This document shows, piece after piece, positions 44,549 through 53,215 of a stretch of DNA of 64,000 bases. The notes under the pieces were generated by a model that was given only the letters and a program-made list of their open reading frames with translations, searched no databases and was not told the origin of the DNA. Position numbers and translations under genes: made by a program. This DNA comes from Pelagibacterium flavum (GTDB lineage: Bacteria > Pseudomonadota > Alphaproteobacteria > Rhizobiales > Devosiaceae): positions 985,001-1,049,000 of the forward strand of contig NZ_CP107716.1 of assembly GCF_025854335.1 (NCBI RefSeq). Direction: 5' to 3'. Position 1 is the stretch's first letter; the number at the start of each line of letters is the position of its first letter.

Positions 44549-45616
44549 TCAGACCTCCGTGAAGCGATGGCGGGTGCGGTTGGCGATAGCGACCAGCGAG
44601 AGCATGACAGGCACTTCCACCAGCACGCCGACCACCGTGGCGAGCGCGGCGCCCGAATTGAGCCCGAACAGGGATATCGCCACCGCCACTGCGAGCTCGA
44701 AGAAGTTCGAAGTGCCGATCAGGGCGCAGGGGGCCGCAATATTGAAGGGAACCTTCCATTTCCACGCGGCCCAATAGGTGATGGCAAAGATGCCGTAGGA
44801 CTGGATCAGCAGTGGGATGGCGATCAGGACAATGACCAGCGGGTTGGCGAGGATCGTCTGCCCCTGAAAGCCGAACAGCAGGACTACGGTCGCCAGAAGT
44901 CCGATAATCGAGGCGGGTTTGATCCGTGCGTTGAACGCGTCGATGCGGCGCGTTTCGGCAGCATGACCACGCAAGAGCATCTGGCGCGTGATGGCGCCGG
45001 CGATCAGTGGTAGAATGACGTAGAGCCCAACCGAGAGCAGCAGGGTTTCCCACGGAACGGTGATGTCGGTCAGGCCAAGCAGCACCGCAACGATAGGGGC
45101 GAAGGCAACGACCATAATCGCGTCGTTCACTGAAACCTGGACGAGGGTATAGTTGGGATCGCCCTTGGTCAGTTGCGACCAGACAAAGACCATGGCGGTG
45201 CAGGGGGCTGCACCCAGAAGGATTAGGCCGGCGATATATTGCTGGGCATCGGTCGGATCGATCAGCGGCGCGAAGAGGAAATTGAAGAAAAGGACCGCCA
45301 GTAGCGCCATGGAAAACGGCTTGATGAGCCAATTGACCACGAGTGTGAGCACCAGCCCCTTGGGCTGCCGACCGACCTGACCGATGGCGGTAAAATCTAC
45401 GGCGACCATCATGGGATAGACCATGGCCCAGATGAGCACGGCGACGACGAAATTGACCGAGGCGTATTCCAGGCCGGCGAGGGCGGCAAACAGATCGGGC
45501 ATGAGATTGCCGAGCACGACACCGGCAATAATGCAGGCGGCGACCCAAACCGAAAGCCATTTCTCAAAAAAGCCGATGCCGCCCGCCGGGGCGGGAGCGA
45601 TTGTGTCCAATGTCAT
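44549..45616 (-). CDS. acr3: Arsenite efflux permease Acr3
   Basis: A 355-residue membrane protein of the bile/arsenite/riboflavin superfamily with ten helices. The signature [23 protein letters not shown] contains the catalytic cysteine region of Acr3, and [19 protein letters not shown] helix 9 is present. It exports arsenite using the proton gradient. The ATG at 45616 is chosen because upstream codons look non-coding. It follows the LMW arsenate reductase by four bases. Confidence 0.93.
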   Translation of the reverse strand: MTLDTIAPAPAGGIGFFEKWLSVWVAACIIAGVVLGNLMPDLFAALAGLEYASVNFVVAVLIWAMVYPMMVAVDFTAIGQVGRQPKGLVLTLVVNWLIKPFSMALLAVLFFNFLFAPLIDPTDAQQYIAGLILLGAAPCTAMVFVWSQLTKGDPNYTLVQVSVNDAIMVVAFAPIVAVLLGLTDITVPWETLLLSVGLYVILPLIAGAITRQMLLRGHAAETRRIDAFNARIKPASIIGLLATVVLLFGFQGQTILANPLVIVLIAIPLLIQSYGIFAITYWAAWKWKVPFNIAAPCALIGTSNFFELAVAVAISLFGLNSGAALATVVGVLVEVPVMLSLVAIANRTRHRFTEV

Positions 45617-45620
45617 CAGA

Positions 45621-46121
45621 TCAGTCCTGCGTTTGGCCGATGGCGTCGAGTTTGGACTTGAGTGCCAACCGATCGAGGCTGGCGATGGGCAAATTGAGGA
45701 GCAGGGAGATACGGTTGCCCAATTGGCGCGCAGCCTGGGCGAACGCAAGGTGTCGCTCCGCGTCGGTGCCCTCCGCAGCGGCAGGATCGGGGACGCCCCA
45801 ATGCGCGGTCATGGGATGACCGGGCCATATCGGGCAGGTCTCATTTGCCGCCGTGTCGCAGACCGTGAAGATGAAGTCGAACTCGGGAGCGCCCGGCTCA
45901 GCGAATTCATCCCAGCTTTTCGAACGGGCAAAACCTGTGTCTATCCCCAGGCTCTTGAGCAGATCGAGCGTGAAGGGATGGACCTCGCCCTTGGGCTGAC
46001 TGCCGGCGGACCAGGCCTTGAAGCGGCCTTTGCCGTCACGATTGAGCAGGGCTTCGGCAATGATCGAGCGCGCGGAATTGCCCGTGCACAGGAAAAGGAC
46101 GGAATAGGGTGTGTCAGTCAC
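45621..46121 (-). CDS. arsC2: Arsenate reductase, low-molecular-weight phosphatase type
   Basis: A 166-residue protein with the phosphatase-like P-loop CTGNSARS near the N-terminus, WDEF and the redox cysteine region [13 protein letters not shown]. The motif [13 protein letters not shown] is typical of the thioredoxin-linked ArsC. A GTG start at 46121 overlaps the arsR stop by eight bases and gives the standard N-terminus ([11 protein letters not shown]). It works in parallel with the glutaredoxin-type enzyme. Confidence 0.9.
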   Translation of the reverse strand: MTDTPYSVLFLCTGNSARSIIAEALLNRDGKGRFKAWSAGSQPKGEVHPFTLDLLKSLGIDTGFARSKSWDEFAEPGAPEFDFIFTVCDTAANETCPIWPGHPMTAHWGVPDPAAAEGTDAERHLAFAQAARQLGNRISLLLNLPIASLDRLALKSKLDAIGQTQD

Positions 46122-46473
46122 AGCAGGGCTCCGTGGCGGATTGTTGCAGGCAAGAGAGATTGGTAACCAGCGGCGCGCACACTTCGGGACGTCCGCCGCA
46201 GCAATCTTCGAGCAGAAACGCCACGAGATCGCCGGCAGCCTTGTAGTTGGCGCTATAGCGAATGGTCCGGCCCTCACGTTGGGAGACGATCAGCCCCGAG
46301 CGGGTGAGGGCGGCAAGATGACTGGAAATCGTATTTTGCCGTCCATTGACGGCCTCGGCAACTTCACCCGCGGGCAGACCCTCGGGGCCAATTTTGACCA
46401 GACGCCGGAAAATGGCCAGGCGGGTCGGCTGGGAAAGCGCATCAAAAGCGGTAAGAGCATGTTCAGTATCCAT
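46114..46473 (-). CDS. arsR: ArsR-family arsenic repressor
   Basis: A 119-residue winged-helix repressor with FDALSQPTRLAIFRRLVKIG, GLPAGEVAEAVNGRQNTISS (recognition helix) and SANYKAAGDLVAFLLEDCCGG. Arsenite-binding cysteines are likely the CC pair in EDCCGGRPEVC and the C-terminal PCCD, a pattern different from the CVC box of E. coli ArsR. The start codon lies inside the operator, which suggests a leaderless transcript. First gene of arsR-arsC2-acr3-arsC-arsH. Confidence 0.92.
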   Translation of the reverse strand: MDTEHALTAFDALSQPTRLAIFRRLVKIGPEGLPAGEVAEAVNGRQNTISSHLAALTRSGLIVSQREGRTIRYSANYKAAGDLVAFLLEDCCGGRPEVCAPLVTNLSCLQQSATEPCCD

Positions 46474-46509
46474 ATATCGAGAAATATCGATATATGGATA
46501 CTGCGTCAA
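46470..46509 (-). promoter_or_regulatory. arsR promoter and operator
   Basis: A perfect 11-base inverted repeat (CCATATATCGA, spacer of six, TCGATATATGG) spans 46470-46497. On the leftward strand TTGACG (46504-46509) is 17 bases from TATTTC (46481-46486), which is the spacer of the repeat. Transcription would start within a few bases of the arsR ATG. ArsR binding would directly cover the -10 region. Confidence 0.75.
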
Positions 46510-46649
46510 GGTGGTTTTGCAGGGGGGATCCATCGGACCCTGAATGCAAGAGCGTGTCCAGTTAAAGTGGAAACCACTCATCCGGTTCGGAAGCGCGACA
46601 AGACAAGGTCCTGGATCGTTGCGCCGCTTTAGCGAACCGGTGAACTGAT

Positions 46650-48020
46650 CTAGGCTGCAAGGCCCGCAAGGTTGAAGGCAATTCCGGCTGCGGCGCAGCT
46701 TGCCAAAACGGTGACCGGGCCGAGGCCGAACCGGAAGATTGCAATCATCGCCGCCGCGATCAGCAGGGCCGACAGCCAGTCAATCGAGGCGAGCATTGGG
46801 ATGTCGAGGTTCAGTCCGAAGGCGGAAAATTCCACGACTTCGGAGAACACCACATGCAGCCCGAACCATATCGCCAGATTGAGAATAACCCCGACAACGG
46901 CCGCGGTGATGGCGGTCAGGGCGGCGGTCAGAATCTTGTTGTCCCGCAACCGCTCGATGAAGGGTGCGCCCAGGAATATCCATAAGAAACACGGCGCGAA
47001 GGTAACCCAGGTGGTCAGCAAGCCGCCGAGTGTTCCTGCAAGCAAGGGCGGCAGCGTACCGGGAGCGCGGAAAGCACCCATGAAGCCGACGAACTGGGTG
47101 ACCATGATAAGGGGGCCGGGCGTCGTTTCGGCCATGCCCAACCCATCGAGCATTTCGCCGGGGGACAGCCATCCAAAATTCTGAACCGCTTCCTGGGCGA
47201 CATAGGCAAGAACCGCATAAGCACCGCCAAAAGTGACGATGGCCATAACGCTAAAAAAACCGGCGATTTGCGAGAACACATCATCGGGTCCCAAAAGAGC
47301 GAAAAGAAATGCGACCGGGATCAGCCAAAGGGAGAGAATGACAAGGGAAATCCGAAGCGCCCAACCCGCATCGACGTGGGTGTGGGCCGGAGATTCCTGA
47401 CCGAGCAGCGTGTCGGCATCGGCGATTTGAGTGCCTCCGATCTTGCCGTGATTGAGTTTGGGCTCGAAGGCGGGCATCCCGGCCCGCGCGCCCAGAAATC
47501 CGATCAGGCCGGCAGCTAGGATGATGAGTGGAAACGGTACGGCAAAGCCGAAAATGGCGATAAATGCGCCGGCGGCGATGGCCAGCATCGCGCCGTTTTT
47601 CAGCGCCCGACCGCCGATGCGGATAACGGCTTGGATGACGATCGCGAGCACGGCGGCCTTGAGCCCGAAAAACAGCCCCTCCACGATCCCGATATTGCCC
47701 CAGATGGCATAGATCCAACTCAGGGCCATGATGGCGACGGCCCCGGGCATAACGAACAACACGCCAGCTATGATGCCACCTGCAGTGCGGTGCATCAGCC
47801 AGCCTATATAGACGGCGAGTTGCTGCGCCTCGGGTCCGGGCAGGAGCATGCAATAGTTCAGCGCGTGCAAAAACCGCTGTTCGCCGAGCCATTTTTGTTC
47901 CTCGACCAGAATGCGGTGCATCATCGCGATCTGGCCGGCCGGCCCGCCAAAGCTCAAGAGCCCGATCCGCGCCCAGATCTTTGTAGCCTCGGCGAGTGTG
48001 GGATAAGAGTGATTCTGCAT
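46650..48020 (-). CDS. chrA: Chromate transporter ChrA (long-chain)
   Basis: A 456-residue membrane protein with two homologous CHR domains. Marks are ARIGLLSFGGPAGQIAMMHRI, LPGPEAQQLAVYIGWLMHRT and the second-domain FGGAYAVLAYVAQEAVQNFGWLSP followed by TTPGPLIMVTQFVGF. It exports chromate. It is on the same strand as the arsenic operon but has its own 176-base gap after arsR, so it is a separate unit. No chrB regulator is seen. The 174 bases upstream (48021-48194) hold no gene. Confidence 0.92.
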   Translation of the reverse strand: MQNHSYPTLAEATKIWARIGLLSFGGPAGQIAMMHRILVEEQKWLGEQRFLHALNYCMLLPGPEAQQLAVYIGWLMHRTAGGIIAGVLFVMPGAVAIMALSWIYAIWGNIGIVEGLFFGLKAAVLAIVIQAVIRIGGRALKNGAMLAIAAGAFIAIFGFAVPFPLIILAAGLIGFLGARAGMPAFEPKLNHGKIGGTQIADADTLLGQESPAHTHVDAGWALRISLVILSLWLIPVAFLFALLGPDDVFSQIAGFFSVMAIVTFGGAYAVLAYVAQEAVQNFGWLSPGEMLDGLGMAETTPGPLIMVTQFVGFMGAFRAPGTLPPLLAGTLGGLLTTWVTFAPCFLWIFLGAPFIERLRDNKILTAALTAITAAVVGVILNLAIWFGLHVVFSEVVEFSAFGLNLDIPMLASIDWLSALLIAAAMIAIFRFGLGPVTVLASCAAAGIAFNLAGLAA

Positions 48021-48194
48021 GCGCGTCCAGAATATCAGATTGGTGACGCGCAGTTTAACTACGCAATAGCTTCAAATGTCTATTGCGCCTCAATGACGGT
48101 CGGATGAAGATCGGAAATTGCAGCGGTGACTGCAGGCTCCACGCCCGGCTCACCGTGCTGACAGTCAGCCAGCGGTCTATCCCCAAAGTTGGGC

Positions 48195-49166
48195 CTATGG
48201 CCGATATCCCACATCTATCGTCGCCCGCCCGGAGGCGAGCCTGGAAACGCAGGCGCACATGCGCTTGCCTTCCTCTTTTTCTTCGGCGCTGAAAAATACG
48301 TCCCGGTGATCGATCTCGCCGGTTCGGTCCACCACATCAACGGCGCACAGGCCGCATTCGCCGCGCTGACAGTCGTAGATCATATCGACCCCGGCCGCCA
48401 TCAACGCTTCGAGCAGGCTTTGATCGGGTCGCACTGAAACCGTTACACCGCGATTGGCGACGGTGACTTCAAACGCATCCTCGGCAAATGCGCCGCTGTC
48501 ACCGAAAACCTCGTAACGCAACCGGCCCGGCGGCCGGCCGGCACTCTCCCAGGCGGCCTTGACGGCATTCAGCATGGGGATCGGTCCGCAAACATAGAGT
48601 TCGCCATTATCCGGCAGCGCGGCGATTTCGCCTGCGACGTCGATGAACTCCTCCTGTTCTCCGTCGCGGAGCGCGACCGAGGTACCCAATTGCGCCAGAA
48701 TATCGTCCGCATAGGCCATCAGCGCCTTGCTGCGCGCGCCATAAACCAGCCGGAATGGAACGCCCCGCGCTTGGAGCGCCAACGCCATGCCGTAGATGGG
48801 TGTTATCCCGATTCCGCCGGCGAGCAGCAGGTAGTAAGGGGCGCGCCAGGAGAGCTCGAACCGGTTCTCGGGCAAACTCATGGTGATCGGATCGCCAGGG
48901 GCCAAGGTCCACATGAACTGCGAACCGCCCCGGCTTTTTTCGTGCAGTTTCACTGCCACCCGGATCTGCCCAGGGTGCGGGGTGGGCACGCAGCTATAAG
49001 TGCGTGTCACCGGGGCGCCTGAGATTTGCGTTTGAAAGTTGACGTGGGAGCCGGGATCGAACCGCGGCAGCCTCCCCTCAAGCGCAAAATCGATTTGCCG
49101 GACATCGCTCGCGACGTTGCAAACAGCCGCGACGCGCGCCTGGCGCCATTCAAGCTTGCTGCGCAT
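48195..49166 (-). CDS. vanB: Rieske dioxygenase reductase (VanB-like)
   Basis: A 323-residue reductase of the phthalate-dioxygenase-reductase class: FMN/FAD domain (GSHVNFQTQ, TRTYSCVPT), NAD domain (LLLAGGIGITPIYGMALAL), and a C-terminal plant-type [2Fe-2S] site with four cysteines (YDCQRGECGLCAVDVV and MCACV). It transfers electrons from NADH to the oxygenase encoded at 49925. Order in the operon is oxygenase, regulator, reductase. Confidence 0.88.
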   Translation of the reverse strand: MRSKLEWRQARVAAVCNVASDVRQIDFALEGRLPRFDPGSHVNFQTQISGAPVTRTYSCVPTPHPGQIRVAVKLHEKSRGGSQFMWTLAPGDPITMSLPENRFELSWRAPYYLLLAGGIGITPIYGMALALQARGVPFRLVYGARSKALMAYADDILAQLGTSVALRDGEQEEFIDVAGEIAALPDNGELYVCGPIPMLNAVKAAWESAGRPPGRLRYEVFGDSGAFAEDAFEVTVANRGVTVSVRPDQSLLEALMAAGVDMIYDCQRGECGLCAVDVVDRTGEIDHRDVFFSAEEKEEGKRMCACVSRLASGRATIDVGYRP

Positions 49167-49178
49167 GGGGTCTCCTCC

Positions 49179-49922
49179 TTATTCGTTGACCAAAGCCAGC
49201 GCGGGTACACGCGCCAAAAGGCTCCGGTCTTCCTCCATGACATATTCGAGATTTGCCCGCGCCAGCCGTGCGTGCTCGCGTGCGAGGGCTTCGGCGCGTG
49301 TGCCCTCGCCCATTTCGATCGCCTCGACGATGGCGCGATGCTGAGCCTGGCCTGTCACCAGAGACCTGCGGAAGGCGGGGACATCGGCCTGTTTGTCCAG
49401 AAACGCGCTGGGTGAGGCAAAGGGCAGATTTTTGACGCGTTCGACTTCCCGCCTTATCGTTTCGCTTCCGGCCAATCCGGCCAGGGCGTCGTGGAACGCT
49501 GCGTTAAGCTCAACATAGCGATCGAAATCGAGCGCCTCGGGCCAGTCGGCAACCGCGCCCTCCAGTGCTTCAACGATGTCTTTCAGCGCCGCCAGCCGCT
49601 CGGGCAGCGCCCCGCGTTCCGCGGCCAGCCGGGCTGCGGTGCCTTCCAGAACGCCTCGCAATTCGATGGCATCGAGCACCTCGGCGCGCGAAAAGCGCCG
49701 CACTGCATATCCACCTGAAGGCAGGATTTTAACGAGCCCTTCCTGTTCCAGCCGCGCCAGTGCCGCCCGGATCGGGGTGCGTGATATCCCCAGTCGCTCG
49801 GCGATAGCGACTTCGGAAAGCCGGGTGCCCGGCGTCACTGCACCGCCCAGCACGAGATCGCGGATACCCATCAGCGCCTTGAGCGCTTGGGGTTGCTGAT
49901 GGAGCGGATGGGTCTGGCTCAT
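49179..49922 (-). CDS. GntR-family regulator of the vanAB-like operon
   Basis: A 247-residue regulator with the GntR winged helix (LGGAVTPGTRLSEVAIAERLGISRTPIRAALARLEQEG) and an FCD domain (ELNAAFHDALAGLAGSE). It lies between oxygenase and reductase genes: two bases separate it from the oxygenase stop and 12 from the reductase start. Co-transcription suggests autoregulated control. The palindrome at 51020 upstream of the operon is the best candidate operator. Confidence 0.88.
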   Translation of the reverse strand: MSQTHPLHQQPQALKALMGIRDLVLGGAVTPGTRLSEVAIAERLGISRTPIRAALARLEQEGLVKILPSGGYAVRRFSRAEVLDAIELRGVLEGTAARLAAERGALPERLAALKDIVEALEGAVADWPEALDFDRYVELNAAFHDALAGLAGSETIRREVERVKNLPFASPSAFLDKQADVPAFRRSLVTGQAQHRAIVEAIEMGEGTRAEALAREHARLARANLEYVMEEDRSLLARVPALALVNE

Positions 49923-49924
49923 CG

Positions 49925-50971
49925 CTATTCGGCTGCGTTCTGGACGGCCTGCTCTTCGGCGATCATCCGGTCGATCAGTTTGCGTGCCCACATCGATCCG
50001 GCGTCGATATTGAGATTGTAGATGACGTGGTCGGGATTGGCGTCGATGGCGATCTGCTGGGCCTCGAGAATCGTTTCATCCTCGCGGAAGATCGAGGCGA
50101 CACCCTCACGCAGCTCATGGGTGCGACGTTGCTCGTCTAGATTATAGTTGCGCGCGAAGGCCCAGAAATAGTGGCAGGTTTTGTCGGTTTCGGGGGTGAT
50201 GGTGTTGAGGACGAAGCCGTTCACACCCTCGCTTCTGTCGCCCTCGGGAGCGCCAGTGCCGTGGGGGGCTACTCCCACGTCGATGGCAATGGTCGCGGGC
50301 GCCTCGAAATTGATGATCTGCCAGCGATCCACATTGCCCGGCTTGCCCAGTTGCGCGCGCCAGAATGGAGGGGGGTCGATATCGGTCATCCAGCGCGTAA
50401 TCGTCGCTGTGGTGTTCGAATGGGTGGCGGTGAACGGCGCTTCGGCCACGGCCCGGTTGCCGATGGATGAGCCATGCACGTAGGTCTCGTGGGTCAGGTC
50501 CATCAGGTTATCGATCACGAGGCGATAGTCGCACTTGACGTGGATCATCTTGCCATCCGCGGCCCATTCGGGGTCGTCGTTCCAATGCAGATCAGGGACC
50601 TTATCGGGGTCAGCGAGCGCCGGGTCACCCATCCACAGCCAGATGAAGCGGTGTTTCTCGACCAGAGGATAGGCTTTGACGCAGGCAGAAGGATTAATCG
50701 TGTCTTGGGATGGCATGTATACACATCGGCCCGTGTCGTCGAATTCGAGCCCGTGATAGCCGCAAATGACGTTGTCGCCGTAAAGCTCACCCATGGAGAG
50801 CGGTAGCAGTCTGTGCCAACACGCATCGGCGAGCGCAGCCGCCGTTCCATCTTGTCGGCGGTACAAAACCACCGGCTTTCCGCAGATTTTACGGGGAAGC
50901 AGCGCGCGCTTGACTTCGACGTCCCACGCCGCTGCATACCATGCATTCAAGGGGAATGTCTGATCGCTCAT
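49925..50971 (-). CDS. vanA: Rieske aromatic O-demethylase oxygenase subunit (VanA-like)
   Basis: A 348-residue oxygenase. The Rieske [2Fe-2S] ligands are in ACWHRLLPLSMG and ICGYHGLEFDDTG. The mononuclear iron site is in DNLMDLTHETYVHGSS, identical in pattern to vanillate demethylase, followed by APFTATHS. C-terminal LNIDAGSMWARKLIDRMIAEE matches VanA. It likely demethylates vanillate or a similar methoxybenzoate. GGAGG precedes the ATG at 50971; an ATG eight codons upstream is possible. Confidence 0.87.
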   Translation of the reverse strand: MSDQTFPLNAWYAAAWDVEVKRALLPRKICGKPVVLYRRQDGTAAALADACWHRLLPLSMGELYGDNVICGYHGLEFDDTGRCVYMPSQDTINPSACVKAYPLVEKHRFIWLWMGDPALADPDKVPDLHWNDDPEWAADGKMIHVKCDYRLVIDNLMDLTHETYVHGSSIGNRAVAEAPFTATHSNTTATITRWMTDIDPPPFWRAQLGKPGNVDRWQIINFEAPATIAIDVGVAPHGTGAPEGDRSEGVNGFVLNTITPETDKTCHYFWAFARNYNLDEQRRTHELREGVASIFREDETILEAQQIAIDANPDHVIYNLNIDAGSMWARKLIDRMIAEEQAVQNAAE

Positions 50972-51019
50972 GTTCGGCCACCTCCACGATGCCATATTGT
51001 CTGTTTTATGTTATAATGA

Positions 51020-51031
51020 AATGTATACATT
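51020..51031. promoter_or_regulatory. Palindrome, candidate GntR operator of the vanAB-like operon
   Basis: AATGTATACATT is a perfect 12-base palindrome located 49 bases upstream of the vanA start in an AT-rich stretch. TGTATACA-type sites are bound by FadR-class GntR proteins. It also lies on the nasT side of this divergent gap. Confidence 0.55.
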
Positions 51032-51089
51032 ATGCGACCATGACTGGCAATACGGCCGAAACTCTGGTGAGGTGGCTGTGGCGGCCTGT

Positions 51090-51104
51090 GCCCAATAATT
51101 GTGC
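51090..51104. promoter_or_regulatory. Candidate NtrC-type half-conserved site upstream of nasT
   Basis: GCCC-AATAATT-GTGC follows the GCAC-N7-GTGC pattern with one mismatch. The 12 bases ATTGTGCATTCTG minus its last base recur around 53042, within the NtrC site before nrtA, so the two promoters may share control. Confidence 0.4.
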
Positions 51105-51151
51105 ATTCTGGTGGATTGCCTAGAACCTAAAGCTGCGCCATAACGCGGCCC

Positions 51152-51739
51152 ATGCCTCACACGCTTTCCATTCTGGTGGTTGACGACAATCGCATCCGGG
51201 CCTCGATCATCGAGGACGGCTTGCGTGAGGCCGGTCATGGGCCGGTTCATGTCATCACGGAAATCAATGAGGTTGCGAGCCGGATTGGGGAAATCGCGCC
51301 CGATGTGGTGATCATCGATCTCGAGAATCCCAACCGCGACATGCTCGAACACTTCTTTGCTCTTTCGCGCGTCCTGCAGCGGCCGATTGCCATGTTCGTG
51401 GATCGGGCCGATCCCGGCTCGATCGAGGCCGCCGTCGAGGCAGGGGTTTCTGCCTATGTCGTCGATGGACTGAAAAAGGAGCGGGTCAAGCCGATCCTCG
51501 ATATGGCGATTTCGCGCTTCAACGCCTTTTCGCGGTTGAGGGGCGAACTCGCTGCAGCGCGTTCCGAACTCGAGGACCGCAAGACTGTCGAAAAGGCCAA
51601 GGGCATATTGATGCGCACCCGCGGGCTGTCCGAGGATGAAGCCTATAGCCTGCTGCGCAAGACGGCCATGAACCAGAACCGCAAGATCGCCGAAATCGCT
51701 CAAAGCCTGATTACGGCGGCAGGGTTGCTCGAACCATGA
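51152..51739 (+). CDS. nasT: ANTAR-domain antiterminator NasT
   Basis: A 195-residue protein with an N-terminal receiver-like domain (SILVVDDNRIRASIIEDGLRE; Asp at DVVIIDLENP) and a C-terminal ANTAR RNA-binding domain (VEKAKGILMRTRGLSEDEAYSLLRKTAMNQNRKIAEIAQSL, given here as family description spread over residues ~140-185). NasT binds paired hexaloop hairpins in the leader of nitrate genes and prevents termination; NasS holds it inactive without nitrate or nitrite. Sixteen bases separate it from nasS. Confidence 0.93.
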   Translation: MPHTLSILVVDDNRIRASIIEDGLREAGHGPVHVITEINEVASRIGEIAPDVVIIDLENPNRDMLEHFFALSRVLQRPIAMFVDRADPGSIEAAVEAGVSAYVVDGLKKERVKPILDMAISRFNAFSRLRGELAAARSELEDRKTVEKAKGILMRTRGLSEDEAYSLLRKTAMNQNRKIAEIAQSLITAAGLLEP

Positions 51740-51755
51740 GCAAGGGGACGCAAAA

Positions 51756-52988
51756 ATGGGGCTGACACAGATCACCTTGGGCTATGTGCCGTTGCTAGAC
51801 AGTGCGGTGTTGATTGCCGCCCAGGAACAGGGGTTTGCCGAGGCTGAAGGGCTCGAGTTCGGGCTCGTGCGCGAAACGTCCTGGGCCAACATCCGAGACC
51901 GGGTGGCTGTGGGCCATTTCGACGGCGCGCATATGCTGGCGCCCATGCCGCTGAGTGTAAATCTCGGGCTGACCCCGCTCGATGTGCCGCTTATAGCGCC
52001 AATGGCGCTGGGGCTCGGTGGTAACGCCGTCACCGTGGGGCTACCGCTTTGGCGGGCTATGGAGGAGCACGGCGCCAGTTCGGGAGTCAATGCGAGTGCA
52101 AGCGGAATGGCGCTCGCCAAGGTCATTGCCGGTCGGCGCGAAAGAGGTCTGCCGCCGCTGCGCTTCGGGGTGGTTCATCCCGAAAGCGGGCATAATTACG
52201 AGCTGCGCTACTGGCTGACCGCTTCGGGCGTCGATACGACGCGAGACATCGAGATCGTGGTCGTGCCGCCGCCCTTCCTGCCCGACGCTCTGGGCGCTGG
52301 TCGTGTCGATGGCTATTGCGTTGGTGAGCCGTTCAATTCGGTTGCGATCGCGCGCGGCGTTGGGCGTATTGTGACGATCAAATCGTCCATATGGCGCTCC
52401 AGTCCGGAAAAGGTGCTTGGCGTGCGCCGTGAATGGGCCGAAAGGTTTCCCGAGCAGATGGCCGCAGTCATTAGGGCCATAACGCGTGCCGCGCGGTGGT
52501 GCGGAGACCCTGACAATCACGATACGCTCGCCAGGGTTCTATCCAGAGAGGATAGGCTGGGCATTTCCTCGGCCATCCTCATGCGTGCCCTGACTGGGCG
52601 ACTGTATATCGGCGACAAGGAAATCATCGATGTGCCGGACTTTTTCCTGCCGTTCGAGCGCGCCGCGAATTTCCCATGGATCAGCCATGCGCTGTGGTTT
52701 TATTCCCAGATGGTGCGCTGGCAACAAGTCGGACACAGTACAGAAAACGCGCACAAGGCCGCCGGCACGTATCGCCCTGATATTTATCGTGCGGCACTGG
52801 ACGGTATGGGCATCGCGGTGCCCTCGGCGAATTCCAAGGTCGAAGGTGCACTGGCTGAGGCTACGGCGCTCGGGGCTCAGGGCGGGCGCCTGATGCTTGG
52901 GCCGGATGGCTTTTTTGACGGTGCCCAGTTCGATCCTGAGGCGCTCGACCTCTATATCGCAAGCCAGGCTCTGCCGTCCGGCCAGTAG
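51756..52988 (+). CDS. nasS: Nitrate/nitrite sensor NasS
   Basis: A 410-residue NrtA-like protein without a signal peptide, so it stays in the cytoplasm, as expected for NasS. Shared binding-protein marks are TLGYVPLLDSAVLIAAQEQGF, FDGAHMLAPMPLSVNLG and GYCVGEPFNSVAIARGVG. In known systems it binds NasT in the absence of nitrate and releases it when nitrate or nitrite is present. Its neighbour arrangement (nasT-nasS, then the nrt operon) is classical. Confidence 0.92.
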   Translation: MGLTQITLGYVPLLDSAVLIAAQEQGFAEAEGLEFGLVRETSWANIRDRVAVGHFDGAHMLAPMPLSVNLGLTPLDVPLIAPMALGLGGNAVTVGLPLWRAMEEHGASSGVNASASGMALAKVIAGRRERGLPPLRFGVVHPESGHNYELRYWLTASGVDTTRDIEIVVVPPPFLPDALGAGRVDGYCVGEPFNSVAIARGVGRIVTIKSSIWRSSPEKVLGVRREWAERFPEQMAAVIRAITRAARWCGDPDNHDTLARVLSREDRLGISSAILMRALTGRLYIGDKEIIDVPDFFLPFERAANFPWISHALWFYSQMVRWQQVGHSTENAHKAAGTYRPDIYRAALDGMGIAVPSANSKVEGALAEATALGAQGGRLMLGPDGFFDGAQFDPEALDLYIASQALPSGQ

Positions 52989-53031
52989 GGTGGAGCAGCA
53001 TTGCTATCGCGGTGGGCAATTGCGGGCTCGC

Positions 53032-53066
53032 GCACAGAAATTGTGCATTCTGCGCGAGACTTGTGC
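53032..53066. promoter_or_regulatory. Paired NtrC-type binding sites upstream of the nrt operon
   Basis: GCAC-AGAAATT-GTGC at 53032-53046 is a perfect match to the NtrC core GCAC-N7-GTGC; GCGC-GAGACTT-GTGC at 53052-53066 has one mismatch. The two centres are 20 bases apart, about two helical turns, and about 115 bases upstream of the sigma-54 promoter. Confidence 0.65.
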
Positions 53067-53153
53067 GCCCGACGCTCGGAACTGCGTTGGCGTTCTCGAG
53101 CCTGTAGTTTTTAAAACTTTGATTTTCAATAATTTTTTCTTGGATGGTGCAAT

Positions 53154-53169
53154 TGGCATGCTTTGTGCA
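53154..53169 (+). promoter_or_regulatory. Sigma-54 promoter of the nrt-nir-nas operon
   Basis: TGGCATGCTTTGTGCA keeps the GG and GC pairs at the exact ten-base spacing of the -24/-12 promoter; C at the sixth position is T. It lies between NtrC-type sites and the NasT-responsive leader. Transcription would begin near 53180. Confidence 0.65.
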
Positions 53170-53215
53170 AAGTCGTTGCCGATGAGCTCCTCCCAAGACG
53201 GCTCATAACAGAACT

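Noticed and set aside
51105..51130. Sigma-54 promoter before nasT
   Set aside because: A TGG is present but no GC falls ten bases later, so the -24/-12 pattern fails.
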